Positions 1 to 11,191 of a stretch of DNA of 64,000 nucleotides are shown here, one piece after another. The first letter of the stretch is position 1, and every line of letters begins with the position of its first letter. The DNA is from Rhodocollybia butyracea. Lineage: Eukaryota > Basidiomycota > Agaricomycetes > Agaricales > Omphalotaceae. The translations under genes were made by a program, and so were the position numbers. The notes under the pieces were generated by a model. It did no database searches, was not told where the DNA came from, and worked only from the letters and a program-made list of their open reading frames with translations. The stretch lies in assembly GCA_015501585.1 (NCBI GenBank), contig JADNRY010000082.1, positions 124,001 through 188,000 of the forward strand, read 5' to 3'.

Positions 1-1182
1 CGGCTTTCCATACTGTTCTAATCTAAGGTTCATTAGTAATAATCTATAGATGTTAAGTCGTGAAAAAAAATACCACTGAACCGCGTCCAAAAGTCCATCT
101 AATTCTACTGTAGATGTGAAGCTCTGGATAGTCGTGGTCTATTTCTTGTGTTATAGGCATAGATGGCTTGAGCGCATGATGACCACTTTGGGATCTCTGA
201 ACGGCCATGAGGGCGGAAAAAGACGCGTAGATTGAGCACATGACCATGAAATTCCCAGCTTTGACCGCCATATCATATGTCGACCGCTGATAATAACTTA
301 CCGACAATAGAGTCAGATATCCGAGGAGAAAAATACCAAATAAAGCTGTTCGTTTGTTCTGTTCACACAAGTTCCTAGCTATGCCCGACGTTCAGTTTCT
401 TTTTAAAGTTACATTACGCGTACTGTGGGCGAGACTATATCACGGGTTGTTCCAACAATTGTTCCATCAGGCGCAGTGCACGCTTGGCTATCGGTTCTTC
501 TCCCGCACATACCCGCAGCCACAATACAATATCCTCGAGGCGGACACCCGCCTGTGGACTGACTTTGTGAAAAAAAAAACATTTATCTGCGATGTTGTCG
601 GGCTTTGTGTCGTTTTGGACGCCTGGAACAACGTGGAGCGCGCCAGTTGAGGTTCTTGTGGCCAGTTGGCTGGCGTACGCGTGTCGTAAAGCTATAGTAT
701 ATATATGCATAGCTTGCCATAAATCCCGCATCGTGAATGATAAGTAGCCATTCAAGGACGCGCCGGCGCGGGGAGCGGAGCGCCAGGCCACGGAGCCTGT
801 ACACAGGTGTATCTGATGCTGATGAACACGAACAACATTGTGTGATGAAGCTGAGGATTTACGAGTCTGTGGACCGCCGTGCACATGGTGGCGCACGGAC
901 CTGGGGCTGGCGGCGGGCAAAGAAGACAAAAGTAGCTGCCTTTGTCACAGAAAAATTAACAAATGTGACAGAAATATGAAAAGGTGACCGGGGTCCTGGT
1001 CGCGCCTCATGTCTGGCACGGAAGTCGGCACCGCCGTTATGGCATTTTGGAAGCTTCCTTGATTCCATTTCTGGTTCGGGACAGGCCTTGAAGAAAAAAC
1101 TGCCGATGGGAACCTGGGGCGTGGCCCAATAAATACCTGCTCTGCCGCCCTCTTCGCGCCCAATTACTTTCCCGCGCGTCGA
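1..1182. other. upstream region without a supported gene
   Basis: No convincing gene was found. The minus strand has a 105-codon open frame (53-370) with one hydrophobic stretch and no ATG, and a 164-codon frame (435-929) with no recognisable domain. They could be exons of a decayed membrane protein, but I could not join them. The last 200 bases are probably the promoter and 5' leader of the GATA-like gene that starts at 1183. Confidence 0.4.
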
Positions 1183-3846
1183 ATGGATGGCAAACCAACT
1201 ACTCCCACTGAAGAGTCTCCAGCAACCTCTTCTGCCCTAGCCTCTTTACTTTCTACCACCCTCGCTCAGGTAGATTCACTCAAAGACAAACTCAAAAAAG
1301 AAAAGCAACGAGCAGATCACTTTGAAGGTCTAGCTACAGATTACAAGGAACTCTTGGCCAAGGACGACAAGAAACAGAAACAAGAGGATGGCGACGATTC
1401 ACCCGAATCTCCCGCTACTGACACGCTCGCCGTAGCTGCAGAAAAAATCAAACAGCTCCGCGAATCCATATCTGTCGCCGAACTCGTTCGCGACGAAGAA
1501 ATGGCTCGCAGACTTGCGATCACTGATCTCTGGGCACAGCTCAATCAGTACATTGATCGTCTCGAGACTGCAGGTAGAGATGTCCGCGCAGGATTTGACA
1601 AGGTCGTTAAATCCGGAGGCGGCGTCATACGCGACATGTTCAAAGACGTTCCACAGCTTGCCGACGGTGATCTCATGAGAGTAGACCGCCACTACAATGC
1701 GAACGGTGTACTGCAGCAACACGGGACCCGAAGACCCCGAAGCGATAGCATGGATGCCTACGCTTACCCCAATAGTAAACGCGTGAGGTATCAGGAAGAG
1801 GTAAGCATTTTTGTCCCATATTATTCACCCTCTAACCAGTCCGTAGCATCCACCATCGTTCTATCCAGGTCATACCCTTTCTCCTCCACATATACAACAT
1901 GCCATGATGCCATATCCACAGGGTCAACCAGCCTTTGCCGCCCCTTCGGGGTCTCGGCGACGCCACGCAGACCCTGCAGGTGCGATGCACCCTCCTGACC
2001 ATCAGGGTAATTTATACCCAGTGCCACTAAACTACGAACATGAGCGGCGCAGCAGACGAGGTAGAGCCCGCTCACGATCATATAGCCACGGAAGAAGCCC
2101 CAGCCGAGGAAGTGACGGTAGTGCGGATTTGGACGAGATGCTACTCGCCACAACTGGTGACCAGCCCAATGGGAATGGTGTCCCCGGCGGTCCCCAGGTC
2201 CTTGTCTCGGGTAGGAGAAAAGATCTCGCTTCACATGGTAGTCCCTTTGTCTATGATCCAAGAGAGGGCTCGCAATTTGTACATCAGGTGCCACAGCATT
2301 CCTTATCACCACACTCCCAGCATCCACCTGCTCACCATTATCTCGGAGCTCCACCTCCTCACCCGCAATACGCTCAACCTCCTTCTGGTCGTCATTCTCC
2401 GGCTTTCAACTCTTCATCCAGACCGAACTCTTCTCGCCGCTCTCTCAGAGGAGAGCCTACCCTGCGTGACGATGCCTCAATAGTCCATGTGAATCATGTC
2501 TTTGCTCCAGTCCAGACAGGCGCTCCGATCAAGAAGAGTAAATTCAATAACAACTCCAGCAGCAGCGCAAATATCGCTGAAGGTAATTTATCTATTCGGT
2601 GTCCCCATTTTTGCGAAGCTAAAACTATTACAGAATCTCATAGCAATTCACCCGCACCCAATCCTCCCCTTGCACCCACGAATACTTTACCGCTCGCATC
2701 CGTCAACCTCGCACCTGCCACTTCTCCATTCCCACCAACAAACGAGCAAGGGCAGAGGATTTGTCGGCAATGTGGTATGCCTGGGCGTTACAAGGAAGGA
2801 AAATGTGTGGAAAAGTGGGGTCCGGGTCCGATGGGTCCTGGTACAGTGTGCGACCGGTAAGAGAATCTGACTCGTGCGCTCAAAAATAAAATCTCACTCG
2901 CCCTGATCAGATGCCGCAAAAAAATGAAACGAGTCGAACGGCGAGGTACAATCGAACAAGCCCAGCTTCTCGCGGCTCAACAAGCCCAAAACCGCTCCCA
3001 GCCTAACGTTGGTAACGGAAACGGAAACGGAAGCAGTGGCCATCCCCCACCACACGAGCAGCGCAGTTTCTCCGTCCCCCAGCGCGACAGCACGGCCAAA
3101 CTCGGTCGCACAGACACCGTCATTGTCGATAGCTCAGGGCGAGAAACACCAACACACTCTTTCCAAGAGCCTGCCATTTCATCTATCCGAAGCACATCCA
3201 ACGCCCGCGTGGTAGCATCCTCCGCCTCTAAATCAACACCATCCAAAGCCACCTCTCGTCCAGCGAGTAAAGCCGCCAGCAGAGCTGGCTCCATCGCTGC
3301 CAGCTCCACCAAAGGCTCGCGTCGTTCCTCCCCGTCCCTTCTTCTCGTTCAAATCTCGGGACTTCTATGACTATCGCCGCAGCATACACGTCCAACGCTT
3401 CAAATGCATCTGTACACTCCAACGGCTCAAATAGTGGGATGGATATTGATGCTGACGCCGATGGAGACGGTGACGCAGACGGTGATCCCGACGATGCAGA
3501 GGTCGAGGGAGACCTCGCTGCTCTCGTGGATCAGGCTGGCCCATCACCAACACGACCGAGTTCAGGTTCTCGACAACATCGAAATAATAATAGCAATCAT
3601 ATTCGTAACGACGATGTAGATATCGCTACTCTTGCTGGGGTAGATGATGATGATCCTGATGATTATGATTCGCCCGCGACGACGAATGCGCTGAGGAGGC
3701 AGCAGGCTGCTCGGGTTTCTGGAGGTCCAGCGAAAGCTAGCGTTGGTGAGGTCACATCCGGACCTGAGAGTGCAGATGGGGATGCGGAGCTGGACTTGTT
3801 AGAGGCTGTTGATGCTGCTGAAGCTAATAGCAGTACAAGCAGTTAG
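1183..3846 (+). CDS. GATA-like zinc-finger transcription factor with N-terminal coiled coil
   Basis: Probable nuclear DNA-binding regulator. Likely exons are 1183-1800, 1847-2582, 2634-2856 and 2911 to about 3320, then a last exon ending at 3846. Introns 1 (46 nt, branch CTAAC) and 3 (54 nt) are clear; intron 2 (51 nt) keeps the frame. The first exon is rich in Lys/Glu heptads (about residues 25-130), a likely coiled coil. The middle is Pro/Ser/His-rich. The finger is C-x2-C-x25-C-x2-C, built from CRQCG, KWGPGPMGPGTV and CDRCRKK, with the last Cys pair completed across intron 3. GATA fingers normally have a 17-20 residue loop, so this is a long-loop variant. The C-terminus is Ser/Ala/Asp-rich and acidic. 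The join near 3320-3382 is uncertain: the frame changes there and the possible intron has a weak donor. Which genes it controls is unknown. Confidence 0.75.
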
Positions 3847-4892
3847 AAGGTTCTTGGGCGGAGCTCTCGGCTCTCTCTTTGCTTTTTGGCGTTTGTCGGT
3901 TTCGGATTCACTATAATGGGGCTTCTGGGTGGAAATCTATATATTGCTTGGTTCGTTCTTCTCCAGGTATAGTAATACCATGGTCTGCTATACCCTGCCT
4001 CTGATTCGAAGTCCGTCTTTGGCTGGATCGAGTAGACGGACTGTAATGGGTTTTCTGTTGTACACAACCACTAATCTTTCAATGTACAGTGGCTTCAAGT
4101 TATCCTCTCTTCATGCTCGTCCGCAATGCTTTCCAACCTGTTTTCTACTAGCAAATACAATACGTTGTATCATACATATGGGACTCTACATACACCCATA
4201 CATACATACATACTTTGCCAACCAACCATCTTCTCAACAATGCATAACTGCGTTGGTCAAAGAAACAATTAATGCGTGCTTTTATTGTGTTTTGATGACA
4301 ATTTCTTGAGGCTCATAACTTCGAATGTCCCTGTAATTCACCACCGGATTCAAGTATTCCCATGTCGGGTGTAAACTACCGATGGCGGATTTTAGGCAGT
4401 GTGAAAGGGAAGGGAATATTGAGCACTGAGTAAGTAAGTAACTATGTAAATGATGTCTGCTTCCGGCCGTCGCCGTACTTTTACAAGTGAGGGTCGAGAT
4501 GCTCAATGATGAACCTGAGGTGGTGGGGTCCCAGCAAAACAAGTGACACTCATTGAGAAAATTTTTCACAGGAAAAACTTGATGATCACCGTCTCATCGG
4601 TGTTTTCGATGTGCATCCCTTTCCAAAAATTGTTTCTGAACTCAACTTTGCCCCAGATCATAGAATGTGATGAGAAACCTACGGATGAATGCACTGGGTC
4701 GAGGAGAGAAGAGTGATGTATTTTATTGTGACCGACGCAGTACATTCGTACGAACATTAATCTGCACAAGTTTGCACTGCTTGCTTGTGAACAAACTTTA
4801 ACATGTAGATTCTGCCTAGGGAGACAGGGCGAACAAGCCATTGATAGCTAATTATACAACTTCGAGTTTGCATTTACTCGGAAGTAATACCT
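3847..4892. other. intergenic region with a CATA microsatellite
   Basis: This lies between the convergent GATA-like gene and the small membrane protein gene. It holds a short CATA tetranucleotide run at about 4197-4213. Open frames on both strands are short, have no family resemblance and are not supported as genes. It is probably two 3' untranslated regions and spacer. Confidence 0.5.
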
Positions 4893-5254
4893 CTACTTGC
4901 GTTCCGCGACAACAGGTTTCGCTCTTACGCCTCCATGAGAAACAACGTTGCTAATTTCAGTAGTGCCAAGATGCTCGTTACCGGTTTTACTCTTTGTATC
5001 ATCAGAGTCTTCTAGATACAGGCAACGAAAACGAAAATAAGTTGTGGAGCTGAAAAGCTAATATTGGAGGAATCACGTACGATATATGGACGCTCGACCT
5101 TCGGTTTTCTTTGCTTCTTTCTGCATGACAAACATGGCTCCTGCAGATATTGTAATGGCTGCGGCAGTGGCAATGGCCTAGGGAAGCATGGTTAATAACT
5201 TCGGTAGTAGATAGCTTGGAAACATACGAGACCAGGGCTTCGAGAGGCAGCCAT
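4893..5254 (-). CDS. small single-pass membrane protein, 80 aa
   Basis: A three-exon gene too fragmented to show as a long open frame. Exon 1 is 5254-5228, exon 2 is 5177-5081 and exon 3 is 5011-4893, ending in TAG. The introns are 50 and 69 nt, with donors GTATGT and GTACGT and CTAG acceptors, and phases agree across both joins (243 nt in total). The product starts MAASRSPGL, then has one hydrophobic Ala/Ile-rich segment (about residues 10-27), a basic stretch KEAKKTEGR, and a polar tail with EDSDDTKS-like acidic residues. The layout suits a small organelle (perhaps mitochondrial inner-membrane) protein with a short N-terminal signal anchor, but I recognise no named family. The minus-strand GH53 gene ends upstream of it at 5538. 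Confidence 0.6.
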
Positions 5255-5537
5255 TGTGTTAGAAATAGTTATAAGGAGTAGGTGAGTGCAGTGAATCTCG
5301 GTTTAGACGTCAAGTAATGATGAGATAAGTAGAACGACAAGTTTTATTTGCTAATAGTAGCTCTTCATGACGTCAGCAGCCCCACAAGCGGCAATAGGCC
5401 AAAGCTGACGATATCAGTCCAAAAAGTTAAAACGTCACATCATTGATCATTTTTAGGGGCTATGAAAATCTCCCGTCCAACTGAACGTTGTTTACATATA
5501 TTATTACAGGGGTGGATCAGTTCAAAAGTCCGATAGT

Positions 5538-7117
5538 TTACATATCTGCTGAGAACAAGGCTATGGAAGCCAAAGTGTTGCCAGAGTTGTCGACCACAAG
5601 GTTATCCTGAGGAAACCAATGTTAGAGATATCCAGATAAACATGTATTCAAGAACTTACCGAGCATGCAGAGCCGAGCCCAGCGTTCCCAATCCATCCTA
5701 AGTATGTGACCTCAGCACACAACCCGAAGCCTCAAGAGAGTTGCAAAAAAAATACCTGGTTCCCAATAGACGATACCTTTACCATGCCCCCCAGACACCT
5801 CAGAAAGCACAGTCTTGATTCCATTTACCTACAAAACGTTAATAAGTAGAGTGTCAAATGAACGTAAATGTCTACCAACCCATGTCTCCTGGCCGGCAGG
5901 TGTAAGCGCAATGCCACCTTGGGATAGCGTCACTCCAGGGCAAGAACCGGAGCTAGGCCAGTCGGTTTCGACACTTCATATTGGAGGTGAGACTATGTCT
6001 TCTTGCCCGAATACGCCACCTACATGAGGATATCCTAATTAAGAGGCTCTAAGTATCGATCTCCGAATAACTTGTTCATCGCTCACCTTTCCATACTTTG
6101 CAACAACATTGTTCAGACTTGACAGCAATGCAGCGTACGTAGCGGCAGAGTCGTAGAATGGATAGAACGAGAAAGCCATAACATCAAAGTCGGATGTGGA
6201 AAATTCGCCCGCGATGAAGATTTGCTCGTAGAACGAGGAAACGCCCGCTCCATCCCAGCCATTGGCGAGATGAACAGCTACTTGAACATTTGCGTCTGCG
6301 GCGTGTGCACCATTTGCAGCCGAGTTCAGAAGTTGGGAAAGAGGGGAGTATCCAGCGACAGAAATTTCGCCCACGGGCCAGAGCATACCGTTGTTGATTT
6401 CATTTCCGATCTGAAGACGAAGTTCACAAGTGTGCAGATATACAGACTACGATAGATATACCTGTAGGAACGTGATTGGAGTTCCCTGAGCTGAGAAAGC
6501 CGCCACGAGACTCTGTGTGTAGCTACAATTCTATAGTCAAGATAGATTAACCAGATTCGAGTACATACGTGAAGATCTCCGTGTTCAAGCCGGACAAAGT
6601 GGTAGGCCATGAAGAAGGAATGGCCTGGTGACCAGGATCGGCCCCTGCGATTTTATAAATCTCTTAGCCAGCAGGAGGAATGTACGAAATTGGAGTTTTA
6701 CAAGTATCACTACACAGGGAAGGAAATCAGGTACAAGGACAGAGGATGGAAGGAAAGGATAGTACCTATAGTGCAAGTCAATCAATAGATCCATTCCAAG
6801 AGCTACAGCTCGTTTGGCCAAGGCGAGTCCGTAGCTCAAACTGTAGTCCTCGTTATTCGTGCTCGTCCATACTCGGATACGTGCCAAATTGACCCCATGA
6901 TTGTGCAAGATCGCATCGAACTTTTCCGCTAAAGTAGCCGATGCGAGGTCAAACTCAAGCCGATTATGATGTTATAACACGTACTAGCACCACCGTCTTT
7001 ATAGGTTTTTCCTGAGTTCTCAAGATTTATAAGTGACGAATAGTCTGCTCCGTGGTAAGTGAGGCATTTCACTAGTGGAAACAAGACAGCGAGCAAGCAC
7101 GATCGAGAAAAACGCAT
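5538..7117 (-). CDS. arabinogalactan endo-beta-1,4-galactanase, GH53
   Basis: Predicted secreted enzyme that cuts beta-1,4-galactan side chains of pectin. Translation starts at 7117 with a signal peptide (MRFSRSCLLAVLFPLVKC), followed by LTYHGADYSSL, the usual GH53 start. Later exons carry the family blocks in order: GVNLARIRVWT, GMDLLIDLHY, ADPGHQAIPSSWP, EINNGMLWP (Glu is the expected acid/base), VMAFSFYPFYDS, and ETDWPSSGSCPG (Glu is the expected nucleophile). The C-terminus is GIVYWEPGWIGNAGLGSAC and then SIALFSADM before TAA at 5538. There are many short introns, and I did not fix every junction. Both catalytic Glu are present, so it looks functional. Its neighbours (a TFIIE subunit and a small membrane protein) say nothing about its role. 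Confidence 0.85.
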
Positions 7118-7545
7118 GGCTGGATGTAGCGGCGGGTATAGGCTGGTGAATTATAAGCTTTATACCCAAACGGATAATTGGGACGGTCCGGTCATATTCC
7201 TCCTCACAGGTCCTACAGCTGGAAGCACATTGACGCCAGAAAACAGGTACCATACGCCAGCGCGACTACATTTCGTTCGAGCCAGTACTCTATACAGATT
7301 GAAGCTTGTCAGACGACGCCTGTGGAAATAAATCGGAATACCTGTGGAATATCAAGGAGGCCCGTACCTCCCGTCAGAGGTACCACGAGAGCGAACGTGA
7401 TTTACGAATACCTGGATAGAGAATAAATTTCCCGCCAGAATAGCACCGCGTGCACCAGAGGATACTTAGGTTGCTCAAACACAATCTCGGTATACAATGT
7501 TTTTTCGATTAACGTTTTCCGTGTATGAAAAGACATTGGAGTATC

Positions 7546-9332
7546 TTATTCCTCCATCGACTGCATCACATCAAAGTAAGCTGTATACTCTTCTGGAGTC
7601 ATTAGCTCATGATCTTCCTCTGTCACCTTTGAGAACCCGATAGGTTTTCCGTTCACTGCGAACGTGGATTCAGCCAGGCGGAAACAACGTGGAGGCCATA
7701 AATGACATACCATAAACGATAGGATCATCCTTGGGAGGAGCAGTATCTCCACTGATTTCAACATCGACAGTCACAGGTGCGATCCGTTCATCTACTTTCG
7801 TAACATTGTCGGTTTTCGCAATCTTAGTCCTGCCCGCAGAACCATCGTCTTCCTGGGATCGGGAACGTTTCCTATAGTCATTCAAGGAATTAAGATACTC
7901 CAAAGAAGGTTTTTGATCCTCTTCGTCCTCTCCAAAGTCATCGAAGTCCGAACTTCCCGGTACGCTCCCGGATGGAGTAGCTTGGGCCGAAGCAGCAGCA
8001 GAGGCGGCAAGGGACGCGTAGTACTGCTCATAATCTGGGGTGAAAGTCTTGATCAGTATAACCGACGGTAGAAACAATAGAAATACTAACAGTCTGCATT
8101 AGGATTAACAGGAACTTTCACTTCGCTTCTGGGCTCAACAACTAGAGGGGATGTCTGAGAAGGCTTCATGCCAACCACACCCAGCCCGCGAAGTAAATCG
8201 TCATTGGAAGTCGGAGCAGCACCATTGGCGGCGGCGGCTTCAGCTCTTGCATTCTCCTTGATGCCTAGTGCTGTTAAGTCTCCGCTAATAGTACTCTTCA
8301 AATGCCACGAAGGAAGTGCGTTCTGCTGCCGCTTTAGCTCAGCTTGAGCATCCCTTTCCAACTTCCTCGTGGCTTCATCCTTATCTGACGCAATAACAAC
8401 CCCAACTCCCTCGTCCTCTGGTTTGTTTGGATCTGACCCAGCGATCTTGAGGCCTGCACCAGGCGAGTCGGAATTTTTATCATCTCCGCCTGTTAGATTC
8501 GTTTTGATCCATGTTGCAACATCGAAGCTGTACTGGCAATCGTCGGATGAATTTCAGATTTCCGGAAATTGGATACGTACGGTGGTAATACCATCGTCTC
8601 ACTCTTTTGTAAACCAGCGCGTATGAACCGCATTTGGTGATTGAAACGCGACATACGATCCTTTCCTCCCTGGACAGTCTCGGGATTCTCATTGTCTACC
8701 ACTTCGCTTTGACATATCTCACACACAAAACAACCACGGGCAAAATCCATCAATTTGTCGACATCCAACGGAGTATAGGACGCCTTGCAGGTTGGACAGA
8801 TGTAGCCTTTATTGTCGAGTTCCTACGGATCATCAGGGTACTGTGGCATGGAAGCAATCTAGAATTACATTACGAAGGGTAGAGTCAATTTTGTGTCGCA
8901 TCTTTGCGATACGCCACTTGACCACATTACAGAAATGAGCATAATCGATGTAATAGTATTGTTTGCCGACCGCACGCTGTGCGCCTTCCTTCAGTTCGTT
9001 CTGACGATAGCTGAGAGACCAATTAGAACGAGTTTTCAAAAAAGTCGAAGACAACACACATTTTGACTAAACAGTCATTGGCCAGTACAGCGATGACTTT
9101 GTTTAATTCCTTTGACTGCCATCCCATTCGCCCTGCAAGATCATCATCCTTGAGGCTAAAAAATTGTGGTTGAATCACCATAGGATTCCGAAACCATACG
9201 CGGTTGTTACGCCACTTACACTGGATGGCGCGCCAGTTGGTCCATTATAATTGTGTATTTCGGTTCATAGAAGCCTCTAGAAACATGTTGCACTAAGAGT
9301 CGCAGAGTATCCTGTTCTTCCTGAGTAGCCAT
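7546..9332 (-). CDS. TFA1: transcription initiation factor TFIIE subunit alpha
   Basis: Large subunit of TFIIE, which recruits and regulates TFIIH at RNA polymerase II promoters. The start at 9332 (MATQEEQDTLRLLVQHVSRG) opens the N-terminal winged-helix domain. This continues through LAGRMGWQSKELNKVIAVL-like sequence and YYIDYAHFCNVVKWRIAKMR. A C4 zinc ribbon follows: CPTC, about 20 residues, then CEIC, the hallmark of the alpha subunit. The middle is charged and Ala/Ser-rich. The end is strongly acidic and closes with EEDHELMTPEEYTAYF and SMEE, as in other fungal TFIIE-alpha proteins. The coding sequence is split by several short introns; the smaller open frames inside the region are its exons or shadows. 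No sign of damage. Confidence 0.88.
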
Positions 9333-9633
9333 CGATTCTGACACAGACCCACAGTAGAGACAAACGTCATCCACAGGCCTCAAAGGCCAAAAAACTCTAA
9401 AATGAGTGTAAAATCCCTGGACCACTTTGCAATGTAAGTTGGAACAAGAGATCTGGTGGTGGTTGCAAACAAAGCTGAGTCAATGCGATTCAAGGTGACC
9501 GTGTGAGTTTCTAAAATTACTTATAAAGTACATATTATCCTAAGTATTGCTACAAACATACAACGCGTTATTGAAGTGATGAATATACAGTGGCCGTCCA
9601 ATAATGAAAAATAAAAAGTAACCAGTGCGCATT

Positions 9634-11175
9634 CTAACTCGACGTACTCTCCAACGCAGTCTCTGGATCATAAAACAAGCAACCAACCTGCTCAAGCCAC
9701 GCCATCCTTTGAAGCTCGCGATGACATAACAAGCTCTTGGTGCCCATACATTTTCCAGGAGCACATCCACCGCCTCCATTAGCAAAAGTCCAAACAGGGG
9801 CCGCCGTTGTGGGGCCCATACTAACCGAAGGATCTGGGACACACATCGAGAAAACAGCTGATTCAGCATTTCGAGAGGGCAAACCAGAATTGGTCAAAAA
9901 TGGTAGTAGCGGAGGTAGAGTAGATGATGAAGAAGCGAAGGTATAAATTCTAACCCGCTGACGCGTAGAAAGAATAGGAGAAAGGAAAGAGAGGATGTAA
10001 AGCTGGATCTCCATTGGAAGATCTCTAAATGCGAAACCTGTCCCTGAAGTCAAAGATGAGGTAGATGTACTGTAGTTGAAAGGTTGCTTCGGGCGAAGCA
10101 AAACCGTGCGTGAGTAAACCAGAAGCTGTACTGCTTCTCGACCTGTCTCCTTCTTCAAGTGGGTGTTCCGCCCGAGGACCTGTTTAAGCAACTTCTCCAC
10201 ACCCTTCCAGGCCTCAGGACTGACGTTCTGTGCCTCGTCATCGTCATCGTCATCTGTGTTCTCGCTGTCCCCACCCGACAACATATTGTTGGCATACATT
10301 TCAACTACGGTCAAGCTATAATTGGCCTTCTCTATAGCGCGTACAATTGATCGTACGCCTCGGAAAGCCAGGTCATTTCCATTACACTTGAAAGTGTGCA
10401 ATCGACATCGATCCGCAGAGGTAATGAAGTCCGTGATGTATAATGCAGCATGGCGCGTGAGCCCGATGGCTGAGAGATGGAGCTCTTGAAGATGTTGCGA
10501 GCAAAGGGCAGGGAAGAAGAGTCCCACGAAATCGTCAGAAAGTAGACGGTTTGTAGTCAGCGAGAGTAGACGGAGACGAGAACAATTAATAGCATAAGCA
10601 AAATGAGCTACAGTTCCCGGATCGGCCGTAAACACGTTCTGAGAGGTATTAATATTCTCATCGTTATCAGCAACTTGTTCAAAGACTTACATCTTGAAGA
10701 AAAATCTCGTGAAGGGTTGTGTTGTTTGCAAGATAAGTAGCGATAGCGGCAAGTCCCCGGTTACCAATATTGTTTCTATTGAGATTTATCTCCGCGATGG
10801 GGTATTTACGACCAGCAGATGAGCTCAAAAACGTGAACAGGAGCACGCAGCCATCATCAGATAGGAGGTTATGACCCAGAATCAGTTTTGTAACTGTTCG
10901 TCGCGAGCGAATGAGTTCAATAATATGTTTTGCACCTGAGGAACCGAAGTGAGCCGAAGGTTAAGAGAGATGAATGGAGAACTCGCCAGCGAGAGAGCGA
11001 AGACCTCTGTCCATGCAATCGATCTGGGATAGCGAGCCAGATTTTGAGGAAGGTGAGAGTTTCGGCGGCAAAGACTGCTTGGGAGAGAACATTGCGTTCA
11101 GAAACAAAGTTACTTACCCTGGGAATATTTCCAATAAACCCAACCAGTCTGAGTGACGTAGTGCCAATCTTTCGT
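9634..11175 (-). CDS. leucine-rich repeat protein with C-terminal F-box-like segment
   Basis: The protein has ribonuclease-inhibitor-type leucine-rich repeats: LNRNNIGNRGLAAIATYL, LRLLSLTTNRLLSDDFVGLF, LQELHLSAIGLTRHAALYI, then FKCNGNDLAFRGVRSIV. An acidic Asp run follows, then FRDLPMEIQLYILSFLSP, which looks like an F-box core although it lies near the C-terminus (TGA at 9634). Such proteins are usually adaptors. The 3' exon (9634-10635) and the next one (about 10690-10936) are clear. The 5' end is not: an open frame reading LVGFIGNIP continues upstream to about 11175, but it is out of frame by one base with the next repeat near 10936 and has no visible ATG. An unrecognised intron or an indel is possible. 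It is divergent from the oxidoreductase gene starting at 11192, so they share a very short promoter region. Confidence 0.65.
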
Positions 11176-11191
11176 TAACGTTGTGGTTATC

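Noticed and set aside
53..370. 105-codon hydrophobic minus-strand frame
   Set aside because: It has no ATG, no matching upstream exon and only one hydrophobic stretch. It could be an exon of a lost membrane protein but cannot be supported.
435..929. 164-codon minus-strand frame near the window start
   Set aside because: No domain, unusual composition (His/Arg/Ser) and no splice partners; likely a chance frame.
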